From positions 68,407,001 through 68,471,000 of the forward strand of contig CM060831.1 in NCBI GenBank assembly GCA_030762175.1: DNA of 64,000 nucleotides, in the 5' to 3' direction. This document shows, piece by piece, positions 21,978 to 32,817 of this stretch (its first letter is position 1; the number at the start of each line of letters is the position of its first letter). The notes under the pieces are model-generated. The model was given only the letters and a program-made list of their open reading frames with translations. It was not told the DNA's origin and made no database searches. The translations under genes and the position numbers were made by a program. Source of the DNA: Metallyticus violacea (lineage: Eukaryota; Arthropoda; Insecta; Mantodea; Metallyticidae).

Positions 21978-24900
21978 AATTACCACTGATATGTCACTCA
22001 AAACAACTACTCTCTTAACAACGAGTGTTTAACATAAATTCTCTTGCAAATCTTCCCCATATATCCAAAACATGGTGGAAGAATTCGTTAAGAAAATAAC
22101 TCCAATATAATAAATCGGGCTGAAAGTGTATATGCAGATAACAGTGTTACAAGACAGTGAAAAAATAAATGCAAATAAAATATAAGTACAATATATAATT
22201 CATCAGTTACTGATTAATCATATAAAATGAGATTGGCTCCAAGTTTATCAAATTTCAAAAAAATGATTTTGTGGATAAGCTTTACTGGAGAATATCGTCG
22301 CAGAACGGTGGAACACGAGTTCCCACCCAACCAAATGATAGCCTCGAGCAAGCATAGTTCCAGAGTCTACAATCAGTTATCTCTGTTGCAGTATTACTGC
22401 TTTATACCGACAAGGAATAGCAATAGGGAACCATGGCGCTACCTAGCGGCAAGAGAAAGAAGAAGGAAAATGTAAAAAATTCGATGGGAAGGCAAGATTC
22501 CAAGTGGAGCAAGAGCGCACTCAAACTTATCTATAAGCCGCTTACATGCTACAAACAACTTAGTTTCGGTTTATTTTTGTTGGCTGCTCTTATAAAATAT
22601 ATAGGTATTTTGAAATAGATTGAGGGCAAATGAGCTTTGTATAGTGTTCGGTTTAAACAACGGAATTGTAGAGATGAATCCTAATGGAGGTACGAAAACA
22701 GCAAATCATACGGGTTCATCAATAGAAAGTGCATACATAGAACGCTGGCATTTTTTTTAGTCAAATAAATGCTTAATTTACTTTTGATTACATGCAAATA
22801 TGTGTGCAAAATTTTCAAGAAGAACAGAATCGCTTCCAAAGGGATACGACCGATAATATATTGCAATATGGGACTAAAGATATGATTGAGTTCATTAATG
22901 AACTCAGTGGTAATAACTGATGATAAAATGAAGCGTGAAGCTTGAAAGTAAAAATTTAAGTCGTATGTGGGAAAGCACTGGCTTAAATTTTCTTGAATAC
23001 TGCTGCCTATCAAAACATCATACGATAATGGGAAATACAAACATTCTGAATCAACTTAAGTAAATCAAATAGGGCGAAAGAGGATTAACAAAAGCTTTCA
23101 TACCTCAATCGCAACATCATTAATTACAAGAATTTTTATACACCTCTTCCTACAGATGAAAACAAAATGAAAGAAGTATTTGCAGCATGAGATCGCTTAC
23201 AGATATCTGTCGTGTTACAGAAATAGTCTGTTTAACGTTCTGGGCAGCTTTGTGGAAAATATTGTGAACAGGAAAGAACATATATTTCATATTTTCACCT
23301 TGATAGGAATTTTTCCCTGCATGTTCCCTTCTAAATACGTTCAGCGGTTAGAACTACACTTATTGTTGCTGTGCATGAGTTTTGTTAGAAGTATTGATAA
23401 TATGATAAGAGAAAAAATGTACGGTTTTTGGTGTAATCAGTAAACTAATTAACTTCAACATTGAAACTGATTTAGTTTTCCAATAAGAGCGTTGTGGAAA
23501 AAAAGAAGCCAGGGCCATAAGATAATGCCTATCTGGCCAGGTTCTCTGTTAAAACAAGATTGCATAATGGGATAACCAAAATAAGATTAAGGTACAATTA
23601 TTGTCCCGCTATTAAATAATTAATATTAAATGTGATTCACCAATTAAGTCCCCTAAATAATTTTAATATGAAGAGCACTCGCTCACTTCCTAAATTCAAT
23701 ATACCTTAATAACACAACATTGGGGAGTATACGACGTTAATCTTGTCTAATATATTACATCATTTTCTCAATCATCTGCTATATATTTGATTTACATATC
23801 TGAACTAATAATCGGCATCCTATCCATAGATGGGACTGGGGTACGTCTGTCCCTTTCCACGTCTCGGACAGGAAGGTGGAAGTCAGCCTAATCTTGCAAA
23901 ATCATAGCGTCATGTCTTACTCCGCATGCGCTACCGTCCCCCTCCAATTATACCTTTGTTAATACCAATCTTAAGAGCCCTCCCAGGGCATTTAGCAGCA
24001 TATAAGTTTACTATGATACCAGCATATACGTTACTGGAGTATTAGTGCCACAATATGATGTAAGAAATGGGGTGAAAAATCAAGAATTGTTGGCAGCACA
24101 AATAAAGAATAGCCAATTAGTCTGGACTAGAAAATAGACTGTTGATGACTAAAAGAAGTAACCTTTCATGATAAAACCTAGTTTTTCATGCAGAACATCA
24201 AGGTACAGCATTTACAGAGACCAAACAATGAAAAACTCTTCCCTCAAACACGTTTATTAGTCCAATATCTAGGCAAGATATTCTGTGGATGTTTCTTTTA
24301 TGTTGCTGTTAGTTCCTTGATGCCCCCTGAAGAAACAATGAACAACTTTCCAAGAAAGTGGTGATATACATGGAGCATTCTGGAATTCAAGTTTTGGGTC
24401 GGCCATGAAACTCTCAACTGCTCCTCATCATGAATTCACGGAGTTCCTGTAGGCACAAGCTCAGAAACATTTACTGTTCTACCAAAGAATATATTATTTG
24501 TAATTTAATTCGTGTGTGCTCCTATGATCAAGAAATTCAAGGAAGATACAAATGATGTTGGATTTAATGACACAGTAGCTTATTAAGATATCTAAAAGCA
24601 TAAAAATGATTCACATAAATTATTGAAATATGTCAATTTTTTGACAAATAATATAATTTTCTTAAAAAATAGTTCTTTTCGCATTAATTTGCACAAGGTG
24701 TATCACTTACACCACTAAAATGTATACATCCTTTATAACGAAATGCTTAGTTTCTATAATTGAGTTGTGAAAACGGTACCAACTGAGTTAAAAGGAGGCT
24801 ACTTTGAAAAGAGAGGCATTTACACTATTTATATAATTTCTAAGAATAGTTCTCTTTGATATAAATTCTTACCGTGACCTTGGGATATGTGCTGATGAAC

Positions 24901-25860
24901 ACGGTCATTAATGTTTACGAGGAAATTTACCTGACCATGACATTCTGAGAAGCAGAAAAGTGAATGAAAGTGGGGCTCGAAGCCAGGATAAATCTCGAGA
25001 GTAACCTTGGGTGTGGGAGGCAGGTGCGAGAAAGAGAACCGGACGGCAGGTGCTGCGTGAAACAACCTGCTCGCATAATGAGGAATGTGCCTCTCGGATT
25101 TAAAATGCGCTGCTTTGTTAATAGTTCCACCAGGTTCATTCCGAGGACTCCTTCTTCGACAGAAAGCAGAATAACTGTATTTTCCAGTCAGAATAAGAGA
25201 TCCAGGCACGTAACGTTACGTGCTAGAGCAAGCTCTTATCTTTTATGACTTGTAGGACGCAATAATTGGGTGCCCAGCAGGAACCTGTAAAATAATATTT
25301 TGAAAAATAAGACACAACAGATCTCAATACATAGGAGGGAAAATAAATTAATTTCCCGTCTACAGATAGTCAGTGGACAGTGAAATGTAATAGTAATTGT
25401 AATAATTAAGGCAAATGCATATGGAGTGCATATCAAAGATATTTCAAAGAAAATAAAAAACGACTAAGGATGTTTTAAAGCAATGAAAAAACATCTGTAG
25501 GTGAAAATAAAGATGAAGGAGGAGAAAATATAAAATACTGCCTTACAAAAGCAGCAGGTGAAGCAATGGGCAAAACGAGTACGGTTTAAAAATATAGGAT
25601 AAAAAAGCTATACAAAGAAAAAAGAGCCTATTTAAAACATTTAAAAATGATATATAAAGAATAAAGACACCGAACAAAACAAAACAAATAACATGAATCG
25701 TGGAACAGATTTATCTCCGAAACATAGCATTATATATACAAACGACAAGCTCTAGCATTTAAAGCACTGAAACAATTAAGTAAGAGGTTGCGGAAATAAA
25801 TAGTGCAGTGAAGAGAGAAATAAACCTGAAAACATGACAGAATGGCATTTAAAGAAATGC
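21978..25860. other. Non-coding stretch, no gene recognised
   Basis: Almost 4 kb of AT-rich DNA. A 119-codon minus-strand frame at 22681-23040 and a 126-codon one at 24829-25209 have no recognised domain. Positions about 24960-25250 are GC-richer and open in several frames on both strands, a composition effect. No structural RNA seen. Confidence 0.45.
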
Positions 25861-25867
25861 GAACAGC

Positions 25868-26035
25868 AATAAAAGGCCTAAGGTTTGCAGGTTCAAACCT
25901 GGACGAGGTTGGACGCAAGTCTTCTAGAAGGACTTAAAGCGTGTCGTAGGTTTGCGGCACGTTAAAGAACGCCTTTTCCGAAAATAGAGGTTCTTGCACG
26001 AAAGACAAGCCGTGCTAATTTAAAGTAATACCTTA
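25868..26035 (+). repeat. SINE-E: single tRNA-headed retroposon-like copy
   Basis: A possible head ends in the pol III B-box-like AGGTTCAAACCTG (25888-25900). The body has GTCGTAGGTTTGCGGCACGT followed by TAAAGAACG, which matches the SINE-A body block GTCGTACATTTACGGCACGA followed by TAAAGAACC. The rest does not align with SINE-A. It may be another SINE family sharing a central domain, or a very diverged relative. No TSD found. Confidence 0.5.
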
Positions 26036-26155
26036 GCATCATAATACGTGGCAATGGAAGCGATTGGGTGAACACACACTCTTTTAACACCTCTGAAGTA
26101 GTGTAACTAAATTCGAATGGTTCCGTCAAGATCTAAAAGAAACAAACGTTGCGAA

Positions 26156-26380
26156 TTTTTTTTGATTGATTTATTTATGGACGCTCTTTAACAACTCAGG
26201 TCATCAGCGTCCCATTCAACTCAGGGCGTGAAACGGCCGACAAATTTTGCTCAGAGGCCTCTCTTTCAGGCTTGAGGTTCTTTTTCGTGCCGCAAATGTA
26301 CGACACGGGACCCACGGCTTTACTTCCCTTCCGAAGGAAGCCATACTTAGGATTTTTACGCCCGAAAAAATCCATCGGTC
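26156..26380 (-). repeat. 5'-truncated SINE-A lacking its tRNA head
   Basis: Contains the SINE-A body and 3' end but stops exactly at the junction before the tRNA-like head (minus strand begins GACCGATGGATTTTTTCGGG). It is bounded by a 14-bp TSD with one mismatch: ACAAACGTTGCGAA (26142-26155) and ACAAACGCTGCGAA (26381-26394). The TSD shows the headless form was inserted as such, as expected from incomplete target-primed reverse transcription. Confidence 0.92.
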
Positions 26381-26408
26381 ACAAACGCTGCGAAAATGCA
26401 TAAGAAGA

Positions 26409-26434
26409 AGGAGAGAGAGAGAGAGAGAGAGAGT
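26409..26434. repeat. (GA)n microsatellite
   Basis: Thirteen GA units following the TSD of the truncated SINE-A. Confidence 0.92.
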
Positions 26435-27420
26435 AAAATATGTAGGACTCCATTCAGAAACACATTTATTAATTTCATAAATGAATATTGGAGAAGATGT
26501 CAAATACAGTGCAAAGTAATCTATATTTAAATGAGGCAAAAGAGTAGAACGTAACACTAAAGAAGAAGTAGCCTAGTGAACTGTATATACAAAAATAATA
26601 AATAAACGGCTGATGAGAACATCTCATACATTGTGAGATGAAGAGCAAGCAGGCTATCGATTAGGTATATCGTGTTATGATAAAATGCTTACAATAAAGA
26701 TAATAAAGAGGAAAATTTAACCTACCCACGATTGATTATTTATTGACTTAGAGAGCCCTCATTAAGGTGAATAAACTAAAATCTTGGAAAGTATGAGTGA
26801 AAAAAAAAAGATGCTTATCCAAATCACTTAATAAACGCAATTCAACGATTATAAAAGCAACAAAGAAACTTTCTACATATTTCTGCTAACGCTAACTCTG
26901 TAATGATTTCAATCATAACCTTTATAAGTGGAACAATCTGGCACATTATAATCCATCCAAAGTTAGCCAATTCAAATGTGAAGCAAAGCACATCTCTTGA
27001 CATTGACGCGTGGAAGTAAGTAGATATAAGGTATACTAATCATATACTGCTCGGATTAGTTCCTATCTTTGTTAAAACCAAATCTGCAATGTGTGTAATC
27101 GTAGAGAGATAAGAAAAATGGAGTTTACGCCCGGACTTGAACTACGAACATTCTGAAGATCTCTGAGTTTATTTCGTAGCAGAGTTTCTGCCGCAAAGAG
27201 GGAGCACGAAGAGTATCAGGAAAGCACTAAGACCAAAGGCTCTCTCTCTTGATTCGCGGCACACTGTTATGGTGTGCGAAATAAAATGCACATGCTCAAG
27301 TAGAATCAAGAACGCTATTTCTAATAGGAAGCAGTCCCGAAGGACCAAGAATCTAGCGGGGCGTAGAGGAACTACTGGAACGTTGGAGAAAGAAGACGAT
27401 CCATCCTTGACACCTTGCGG
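26435..27420. other. Non-coding stretch, possibly including the hAT 5' end
   Basis: No coding similarity. From about 27120 onward the sequence is less AT-rich and leads into the hAT promoter, so the hAT 5' terminus probably lies in this interval, but I could not find its terminal inverted repeat. Confidence 0.4.
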
Positions 27421-27424
27421 AGCA

Positions 27425-27460
27425 TATATAAACCAGTGAACAGTCATCTGCAGTTCAGTT
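27425..27460 (+). promoter_or_regulatory. Core promoter of the hAT remnant (TATA box and initiator)
   Basis: TATATAAA at 27425-27432 and the arthropod initiator TCAGTT at 27455-27460, with the A at 27457 as predicted +1. The TATA begins 32 bases upstream of that A, the spacing expected for RNA polymerase II core promoters. The first ATG of the transposase lies about 110 bases downstream of the initiator. No DPE match at +28. Function is inferred from spacing and context. Confidence 0.6.
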
Positions 27461-27565
27461 AAAAACGGAGAGATTTGCATATAGTACACTTTGTTCTGTT
27501 TTGACAATTGATTAAGTCACAATATTTGGTGTGAAACTAATATAAATGTTTAATTTGTGTTTAAT

Positions 27566-27982
27566 ATGGAGAAGTTCTTAGTCAAACGTATAAGCAGCAG
27601 TGAAGAACATCATAGTGAAAACAGAACAAAGGATACGGTCAGAGCCAAGCTACATTTGCAGAACAATTCATCTTCAGGTGTTGTGCGCAGGTGTCAAGTT
27701 TCTTATTTAAGTTTTAGATTTACATTTACTGAAATGTAAATCTAGAAATCAGGAATTTCCGAGTATGTTGTATGCAGTGAAAAATTAAGCAATGAATGTA
27801 TGGTTCCAAGCAAATAAAAGAGACGCTTAAAAACAAAACACAGTTATTTAGTAAATAAAGTTAAAGCATATTTCTGTCGATTACTCTCCTTTCAAGAAAA
27901 CCAAGTCGAGGTAATGCATAAAATAACTTCAACTGCAGAAAAGGTGCCAATAGGTAGGTATAAAGTAGCAGTAGCAAACCAC
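27566..27982 (+). pseudogene. hAT transposase N-terminal pseudogene with BED-type finger
   Basis: From ATG at 27566 one continuous frame reads MEKFLVKRISSSEEHHSENR, later VSYLSFRFTFTEM, then YVVCSEKLSNECMVPSK and KRRLKTKHS, then KITSTAEKVPIGRYKVAVAN. This order matches the N-terminus of ZBED5/SCAND3-like hAT transposases (M.KFL.K start, YL..GFT, C..C.EKLSN..M.PSKLKRHL...H zinc finger). In about 139 codons only three stops occur (TAA, TAG, TAA) and no frameshift, so decay is recent. The first zinc-binding Cys reads Tyr (YVVC), a one-base change. A SINE-B at 27981 ends the similarity and the catalytic domain is not seen beyond it. A core promoter lies upstream. Confidence 0.8.
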
Positions 27983-28232
27983 CAAGGGTGGCCGAGGTCG
28001 TTAAGGCGTGGACTCGTGAGCGGAAGGTCTGGAGTTCAAATCCCGACTGAGATTTTTTCCAGGTTTTCCTCAATCCTCATAAATGGTAAATGCCAGGGAG
28101 GTACCTTAAACTTAGGCCTAGAATGTTTTCTACCTTAAAAATCCTTTCCCAATATATAATTTCATCTCATGTATCATCAGTGTTCACCGCCTGTGGTGCC
28201 TCAGTAGTAAAAACGGACGTTAAACACTATTA
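27981..28232 (+). repeat. SINE-B copy inserted in hAT remnant
   Basis: Head GGTGGCCGAGGTCGTTAAGG, then AAATCCCGACTGAGATTTTT: about 18 bases spanning the 3' end of the tRNA-like part (GCCAGGACCGTCC region) are deleted. The 3' end is GGACGTTAAACACTATT. The TSD is not clear. The insertion falls in the hAT coding frame. Confidence 0.9.
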
Positions 28233-28346
28233 AAATAAAACCAGTAGGAACAGATATACGCTTCTACGACGGTTACGTTGGAAGAAAATGAAAAGTGTTG
28301 AAAAAATTGTATTTCAGTCTGCACTGAAAGAGCTCCGACAATGAAT

Positions 28347-28516
28347 CGGTCCTGGTGGTCATGTGGTAATCATACTTGCTTCACACCCTGGATCTTGTCT
28401 CGTATATTTACGGCACGTAAAAGAACCTCAAGCCTGAAAGAAAATGCCTCTGAGGAAAACGTACTGGCTATTTCAAGCCCTAAATTAAATGGGACGATGA
28501 TGACCTGAAATATTAA
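28347..28516 (+). repeat. SINE-A copy with internal deletion
   Basis: Starts CGGTCCTGGTGGTCATGTGG; about 90 bases are missing between the head and the body block ATTTACGGCACGTAAAAGAA, so the B box is lost. The 3' half is diverged (GATGACCTGAAATATTAAAT). An old copy. Confidence 0.8.
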
Positions 28517-29700
28517 ATATCATTTTATAACAAAAGTACATTTTCATTATGGTTAAAGTTATTAGAATTTAGCTGCAGTGATAAAGCATCATTAAATGAA
28601 TTCATTGAGAACAACGCCAACTCGGAGCACGAACATAAAAATGTGGACATAAAATAGCGGATTTAAAACATGCAGACTGGTTGCTAGAGAAACGCTTTGT
28701 TCATAACGGCATTAATACCATTATAGATCATAGCAGTATTTAAAATAAACGTTTTATATGTCTCTTTAATAGCTCTGTCAACAGACTGTCAGAATTACAG
28801 CGTTCAACCATCTAAAAAAAAAAAAAAAAAAAAAAATAATGCATCAAATATATTATTAAACTAACTTTTACTAATATGTTTAGAAAATGTACCTAGTTAT
28901 GTGAACTAAAATGGCGCAGCATCAATGAAATATTTTCTTTCTTATTTATCTGGTGACCTACAACGAAACAAATGCAAAACCCCCCTTTAAAAACAACTTT
29001 ACTACGAGATGCGTTCAATGTAAAATATTTGCAATTGTAAGAATGTGCACAAAATATTACAAGTTATTTGCATGTTAAATTACGATTATAAGCCAATATT
29101 CAAATCCGTAAAATGCTCCAAAGCCAGTCTCAACTTGAGATTTCAATTCTGGGTAAGAGCACAGCATTTAAACAGCAAGAAAGTGCTACTGAGGTGGAGA
29201 TGAAATCCTAAGGTTTCAAGTAAAATGGGTATTGTGCAGAAGGGAAGCTATAAAGTATACCGACTGGGGTGGTGGGTTAAATTAATGTTAGAGTAAGGGC
29301 TTCAGAAGGCGTGGAGATGAATGACGTTTAGCATTGCGGGAAGAAAAATGTGTGGCTTCTAAGGGAAAAGCGCTGAGGGCAAGTTGGAATGTGAGCCCGT
29401 TGCACGTGTCATAGGTTGTAGAGGGTTTTCCAAAGTTTCAACGCGGGTCATAAAATTGCAACATCTGAGATGCTATTATAATTATTATTTAAATGGTTCG
29501 TAGGATGTAAGCATTTTTTTCCGTAATTGATAGAGACATTTTATAATTTCTACTTCAGATAACCTATTTTGCAGAAATTATAATAAAATAGAGCTAGGAA
29601 TTTAAAAACGCAAGATGGTTTTATACATTCGGCTCTGAAGGTCGCTAGGCCTTTATGAAACCTTTACCTTAACCTTGCCTATGTGCCCACTAGATTATAT
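28517..29700. other. Non-coding stretch, no gene recognised
   Basis: Contains a 23-base A-run at about 28815 that is not attached to a recognisable SINE. Otherwise featureless. Confidence 0.5.
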
Positions 29701-29713
29701 ACACCTTGATGTA

Positions 29714-29973
29714 CCGCCACGGTGGCCGAGGTCGTTAAGGCGCGGAGAGTTTAGGGTTCGAATCCCGCCAGGACCAGAATCCCTGACTGGGTTTTTTTCC
29801 AGCTTTTTCTCACTCTCACAAATGGCAAATGCCGGGGAGGTATCCTAAACTTAGACCTGGAACGTTTCCTTCCTTAAAAAAATTCTTTCCCAATATATTC
29901 TTTCATGTATCACCAGTGTTCACCTCGTGTGGTGTCTTAGTAGTAAAAGCTGGAATTAAACACCATTGAAAAA
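29714..29973 (+). repeat. SINE-B copy with clear TSD
   Basis: Head CCGCCACGGTGGCCGAGGTC with a short deletion in the anticodon-arm region (GGCGCGGAGAGTTTAGGGTT), B box GGGTTCGAATCCC. The TSD is ACACCTTGATGTA (29701-29713) and ACACCTTTATGTA (29974-29986), 13 bp with one mismatch. Confidence 0.93.
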
Positions 29974-30159
29974 ACACCTTTATGTAAATCTTGATCTTAG
30001 GAATACCATTTGTAACTGGATTTTATTTAAAGTACTTGGTTTAAGAGGCTGTTTCTTTAAGACATTTAAATATATTTATGTACTTTTTTTTTAGATAATA
30101 ACAAAATCACCATAAAGTCATTCTAGGTATTAATCTTAACAACCCTTTATTAACTATGC

Positions 30160-30800
30160 AGGTACTAAAGAAGGATATGATCCCGGAACAATAAAAGCTA
30201 TAGCTCTCGAAACTATTGAAAGTCGATTTCCGGAAAGTAAATGGTTGCATGTCTTCACGGATGGCTCCATGTTACATAGAGACCACGGAGTTGCAGCTGG
30301 AGTTTTTTGTAAGTTTTTTTAATTATTTCTTACCTATGGGCACATGTACTACAGCCTTTGATGGTGAGTAGAGTCTATTACAATGGTACTCCAACAATTA
30401 TCATTGAGGAAATCTGGTTTTAACAGAGTAGTAGTTCTCTCGTATTCAAAATCCCCAATCTAGGCCTTACCATTACGATTTGCGACGAATTCTGTAATGC
30501 AGACAGTTGCTGAAGGATCTTGCTCATAAACTTTATTTCCATTGGGTAGTTGAACACTGTGGCATCGTGGGAAACGAACACGCGGATCTACTTGCTAAAA
30601 AAGAGGGCAATATCATTTCATTCCCTAAAATTTTTGATAATACAATTTTAATATAAATTTAAATCGGAAGCTACAGTGACAGCTAAAGACAAAAATTGGA
30701 TGGTTTTTAATGAGAACACTACTTGTGTACCTTACGGCCCAAGACAAGCTGCTGTCACACTCTATCAATTGTTGACGAAACATGACTGTCTGAGATCCCA
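30160..30800 (+). pseudogene. LINE RNase H domain pseudogene (5' part)
   Basis: Across the three plus frames the sequence reads ALETIESRFPESKWLHVFTD, GSMLHRDHGVAAGVFC, FLPMGTCTTAFDGE, GFNRVVVLSYSKSPI, LAHKLYFHWVVEHCGIVGNE, HADLLAKKEGN. This is an RNase H domain of a non-LTR retrotransposon with its catalytic blocks in order: TDGS (Asp kept), FDGE (Glu kept), LSDSK read as LSYSK (Asp to Tyr) and NE.AD (Asp kept). Several frameshifts and a stop break it. The reverse transcriptase part lies outside or is lost. At 30800 a SINE-A interrupts the frame; the sequence resumes at 31386. Confidence 0.82.
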
Positions 30801-31385
30801 GTCGGTCCTTGTGATGTAGTGGTAACCATACTTGCCTTCTAAACCCACCGCCACGGGTGGCCGAGGTCGTTAAGTCTCGGACTCGTGAGCGGGAGGTCTG
30901 GGTTCGAATACCGCCAGGACCGTCCTTCCTGACTGAGGTTTTTTCCAGGTTTTCCTCAGTCCTCATAAATGGCAAATGCCGGGGAGGTACCCTAAACTTA
31001 GGCCTGGAACGATTCCTTCCATAAAATCCTTTCCCAATATATCATTTCATCTCATGTATCATCAGTGTCCATCGCCTGTGGTGCCTCTGTAGCAAAAACG
31101 GGGGTTAAACACTATTCATTCATTCCTTCTAAACCCAAGATCGCGGGTTCAAACCCGGCCAGAATCGATGGATTTTTTCGGGCGTAAAAATCCTAAATAT
31201 GGCTTCCTTCAGAAAGGAAGTAAAGCTGTGGGTCCCGTGTCGTACATTTACGGCACGAAGAAGAACCTCAAGCCTGAAAGAAGAGGCATCTGAGTAAAAT
31301 TTGTCGGCCGTTTCATGCCCGGCATTGAATGGGACGCTGATGACCTGAGCTGTTAAAGAGCGTCCTTAAATAAAACGAATCAAAA
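30801..31385 (+). repeat. SINE-A copy inserted in LINE, itself split by SINE-B
   Basis: The first part (30801-30847) is the tRNA-like head, GGTCCTTGTGATGTAGTGG; the second (31125-31385) carries the B box GGGTTCAAACCC, the body and the 3' end. It sits in the LINE with a 10-bp TSD: TGAGATCCCA (30791-30800) and TGAGGTCCCA (31386-31395). Removing it and one TSD copy restores a continuous LINE reading frame. Confidence 0.93.
30848..31124 (+). repeat. SINE-B copy nested inside SINE-A
   Basis: Complete SINE-B (CCGCCACGGGTGGCCGAGGT to GGGGTTAAACACTATTCATT) inserted in the anticodon-arm region of the SINE-A head. The TSD is perfect: CCTTCTAAACCCA at 30835-30847 and 31125-31137. It is therefore younger than the host SINE-A. 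Confidence 0.96.
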
Positions 31386-31500
31386 TGAGGTCCCATCTCT
31401 ACCATTCTCCAAATTGTACACTTTGTAATTCTCGTCAACCTATGACGGCCGAACATTTGGACATGTGCTCTGCGTAAAGTGGTTTTAATTCTATTGATGA
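31386..31500 (+). pseudogene. LINE C-terminal zinc-knuckle fragment (3' part)
   Basis: Continues the LINE after the SINE: RSHLYHSPNCTLCNSRQPMT then AEHLDMCSA, the C-terminal CxxC...H....C motif of RNase H-bearing LINEs. Joined to the part before 30800 it gives the expected order RNase H, linker, CCHC-like motif. Confidence 0.8.
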
Positions 31501-31579
31501 AAAATACTGGAGAGCCGGTGTACTAATGGCATACGTGTTAAATTGTATGTGGCATTTGTTAAGTAACAAAATAACTTCT

Positions 31580-31705
31580 AAGAGGGGCATTCTAACAATT
31601 CTCAGCCTGACTAAGAAAACACAAGAATTTAGAGATTATTTTTTTTCAATGTAGTCACCTTGTAAATCAATACATTTAGTCCAGTGACTGTCTGGCACTT
31701 CTCAC
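31580..31705 (-). mobile_element. Mariner-like terminal fragment
   Basis: The plus strand starts AGAGGGGCATTCTAACAATT, like a mariner inverted repeat. On the minus strand the transposase C-terminus is recognisable: KCIDLQGDYIEK. Only the last ~20 codons and the end remain. The family resembles the remnant at 39787. Confidence 0.6.
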
Positions 31706-32195
31706 ATGCATGCATTAAATATTTTCTTATGAACACATGGAAGATAACAACTTCATTATTACTAATACAAAAATGTGCAATCATTTTTAAACACACAAAA
31801 ATTGGCAACATTTGAAAAAGTGTTAGAGAAAACAAATTAAACATATTTTGAAATAAAATAACACAAAATCAAACCTTTTGATTAAATTGACAACTATTGT
31901 GCAATTATGTTAAATGTTTTGTTTGCTTTGCGGAAGTTTGAAATTGGAATGTTATAAAATAAGCTAGTTATAAATAAAAATATTCATTCCATACTCTATA
32001 GTTCACGCTCATGCCCTCGTGACCCCATTCCACTGCTGGATGACTGACTGCGCCTGCGTTCGTTTCATGTCACATAATTATTATAAATGTAAAGCGAAAT
32101 TTCTTCAATTATTGAACAATTGCTAGTTTAAGAAGGAAATATTCAAGGAGTGGTACGAGAACATTAGGAACACCCATATTGCAAATTGGAGTGTA
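31706..32195. other. Non-coding stretch, no gene recognised
   Basis: AT-rich DNA between two transposon remnants; nothing recognised. Confidence 0.5.
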
Positions 32196-32817
32196 TAGAG
32201 GGTGCCAAAAATGTACATCTACTTTTGTAAGAAAGCAATTTTGAAGTGGTATTGGAAAACCGAGAATGTTGTTGAAGTTCAAAGGCAACGGAGTTGTGTG
32301 TACAGAACAGAACCACCAACGCGAGTAACAATTCCAACTTATCCGGCATTCATACACTCTATGGAAATGAGTAATTTTACTTCCAACAGGATGATGCACC
32401 ACCACATTACCATCGACATGAACGTGCGTACATTGATGACAAACTTCCAAGGCACTGGACAGGACGAAGAGATCCCATTGAGTTTTCACCGCGTTCTCAT
32501 AATCTATCTCCGCTGGACTTGAGCTCTTAAGGGTGTTGGTATACCGTAGAAAGCCAGCTACACGCAACACTTCAGGAAGAAATTGAAACGGCATGTGCTG
32601 CAATCGCTAAGTACACTTTGGCAAACGTTGCTCAATCAGTAGTTCAACGTACTTAGAAGTGTATCGACGCCGATGGTGGGCATTTTGAGCAACTGTTGTA
32701 ACTGTAAAAGTCTAAGATGATTAGTGCTCATCATTTTCTCTTTGTGTGATACCAGTTTTGTTATGTTAACACAGTTTTTTCTTTATTTGAGGTGTGTATA
32801 CATTTTGACATCCTCTG
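32196..32817 (+). mobile_element. IS630/Tc1-like DNA transposon, internally deleted (copy 3)
   Basis: Inverted repeats: AGAGGGTGCCAAAAATGTAC at the left and, read inward from the right, AGAGGATGTCAAAATGTATA, with TA dinucleotides at both borders. The plus strand keeps a short N-terminal piece (KAILKWYWKTENVVEVQRQR), then jumps to FYFQQDDAPPHYHRHERAYI with the second catalytic Asp, then PIEFSPRSHNLSPLDLSS and a stop; the third catalytic Asp (PLD) is kept. A second in-frame part gives ETACAAIAKYTLANVAQSVV and CIDADGGHFEQLL. The region of the first catalytic Asp is deleted. The 164-codon minus-strand frame here is antisense and not a gene. Confidence 0.87.

Noticed and set aside
22681..23040. 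119-codon minus-strand open frame as a gene
   Set aside because: No domain and a composition typical of AT-rich non-coding DNA; no supporting signals.
27361..27420. Heat-shock element upstream of the hAT promoter
   Set aside because: GGAAC, GTT and GAAAG units are present but do not keep the alternating nGAAnnTTCn 5-bp phase.
32109..32603. 164-codon minus-strand frame as a gene
   Set aside because: It runs antisense through the IS630-like element copy 3, whose sense-strand code (QQDDAPPHYH, ADGGHFEQLL) explains the sequence.
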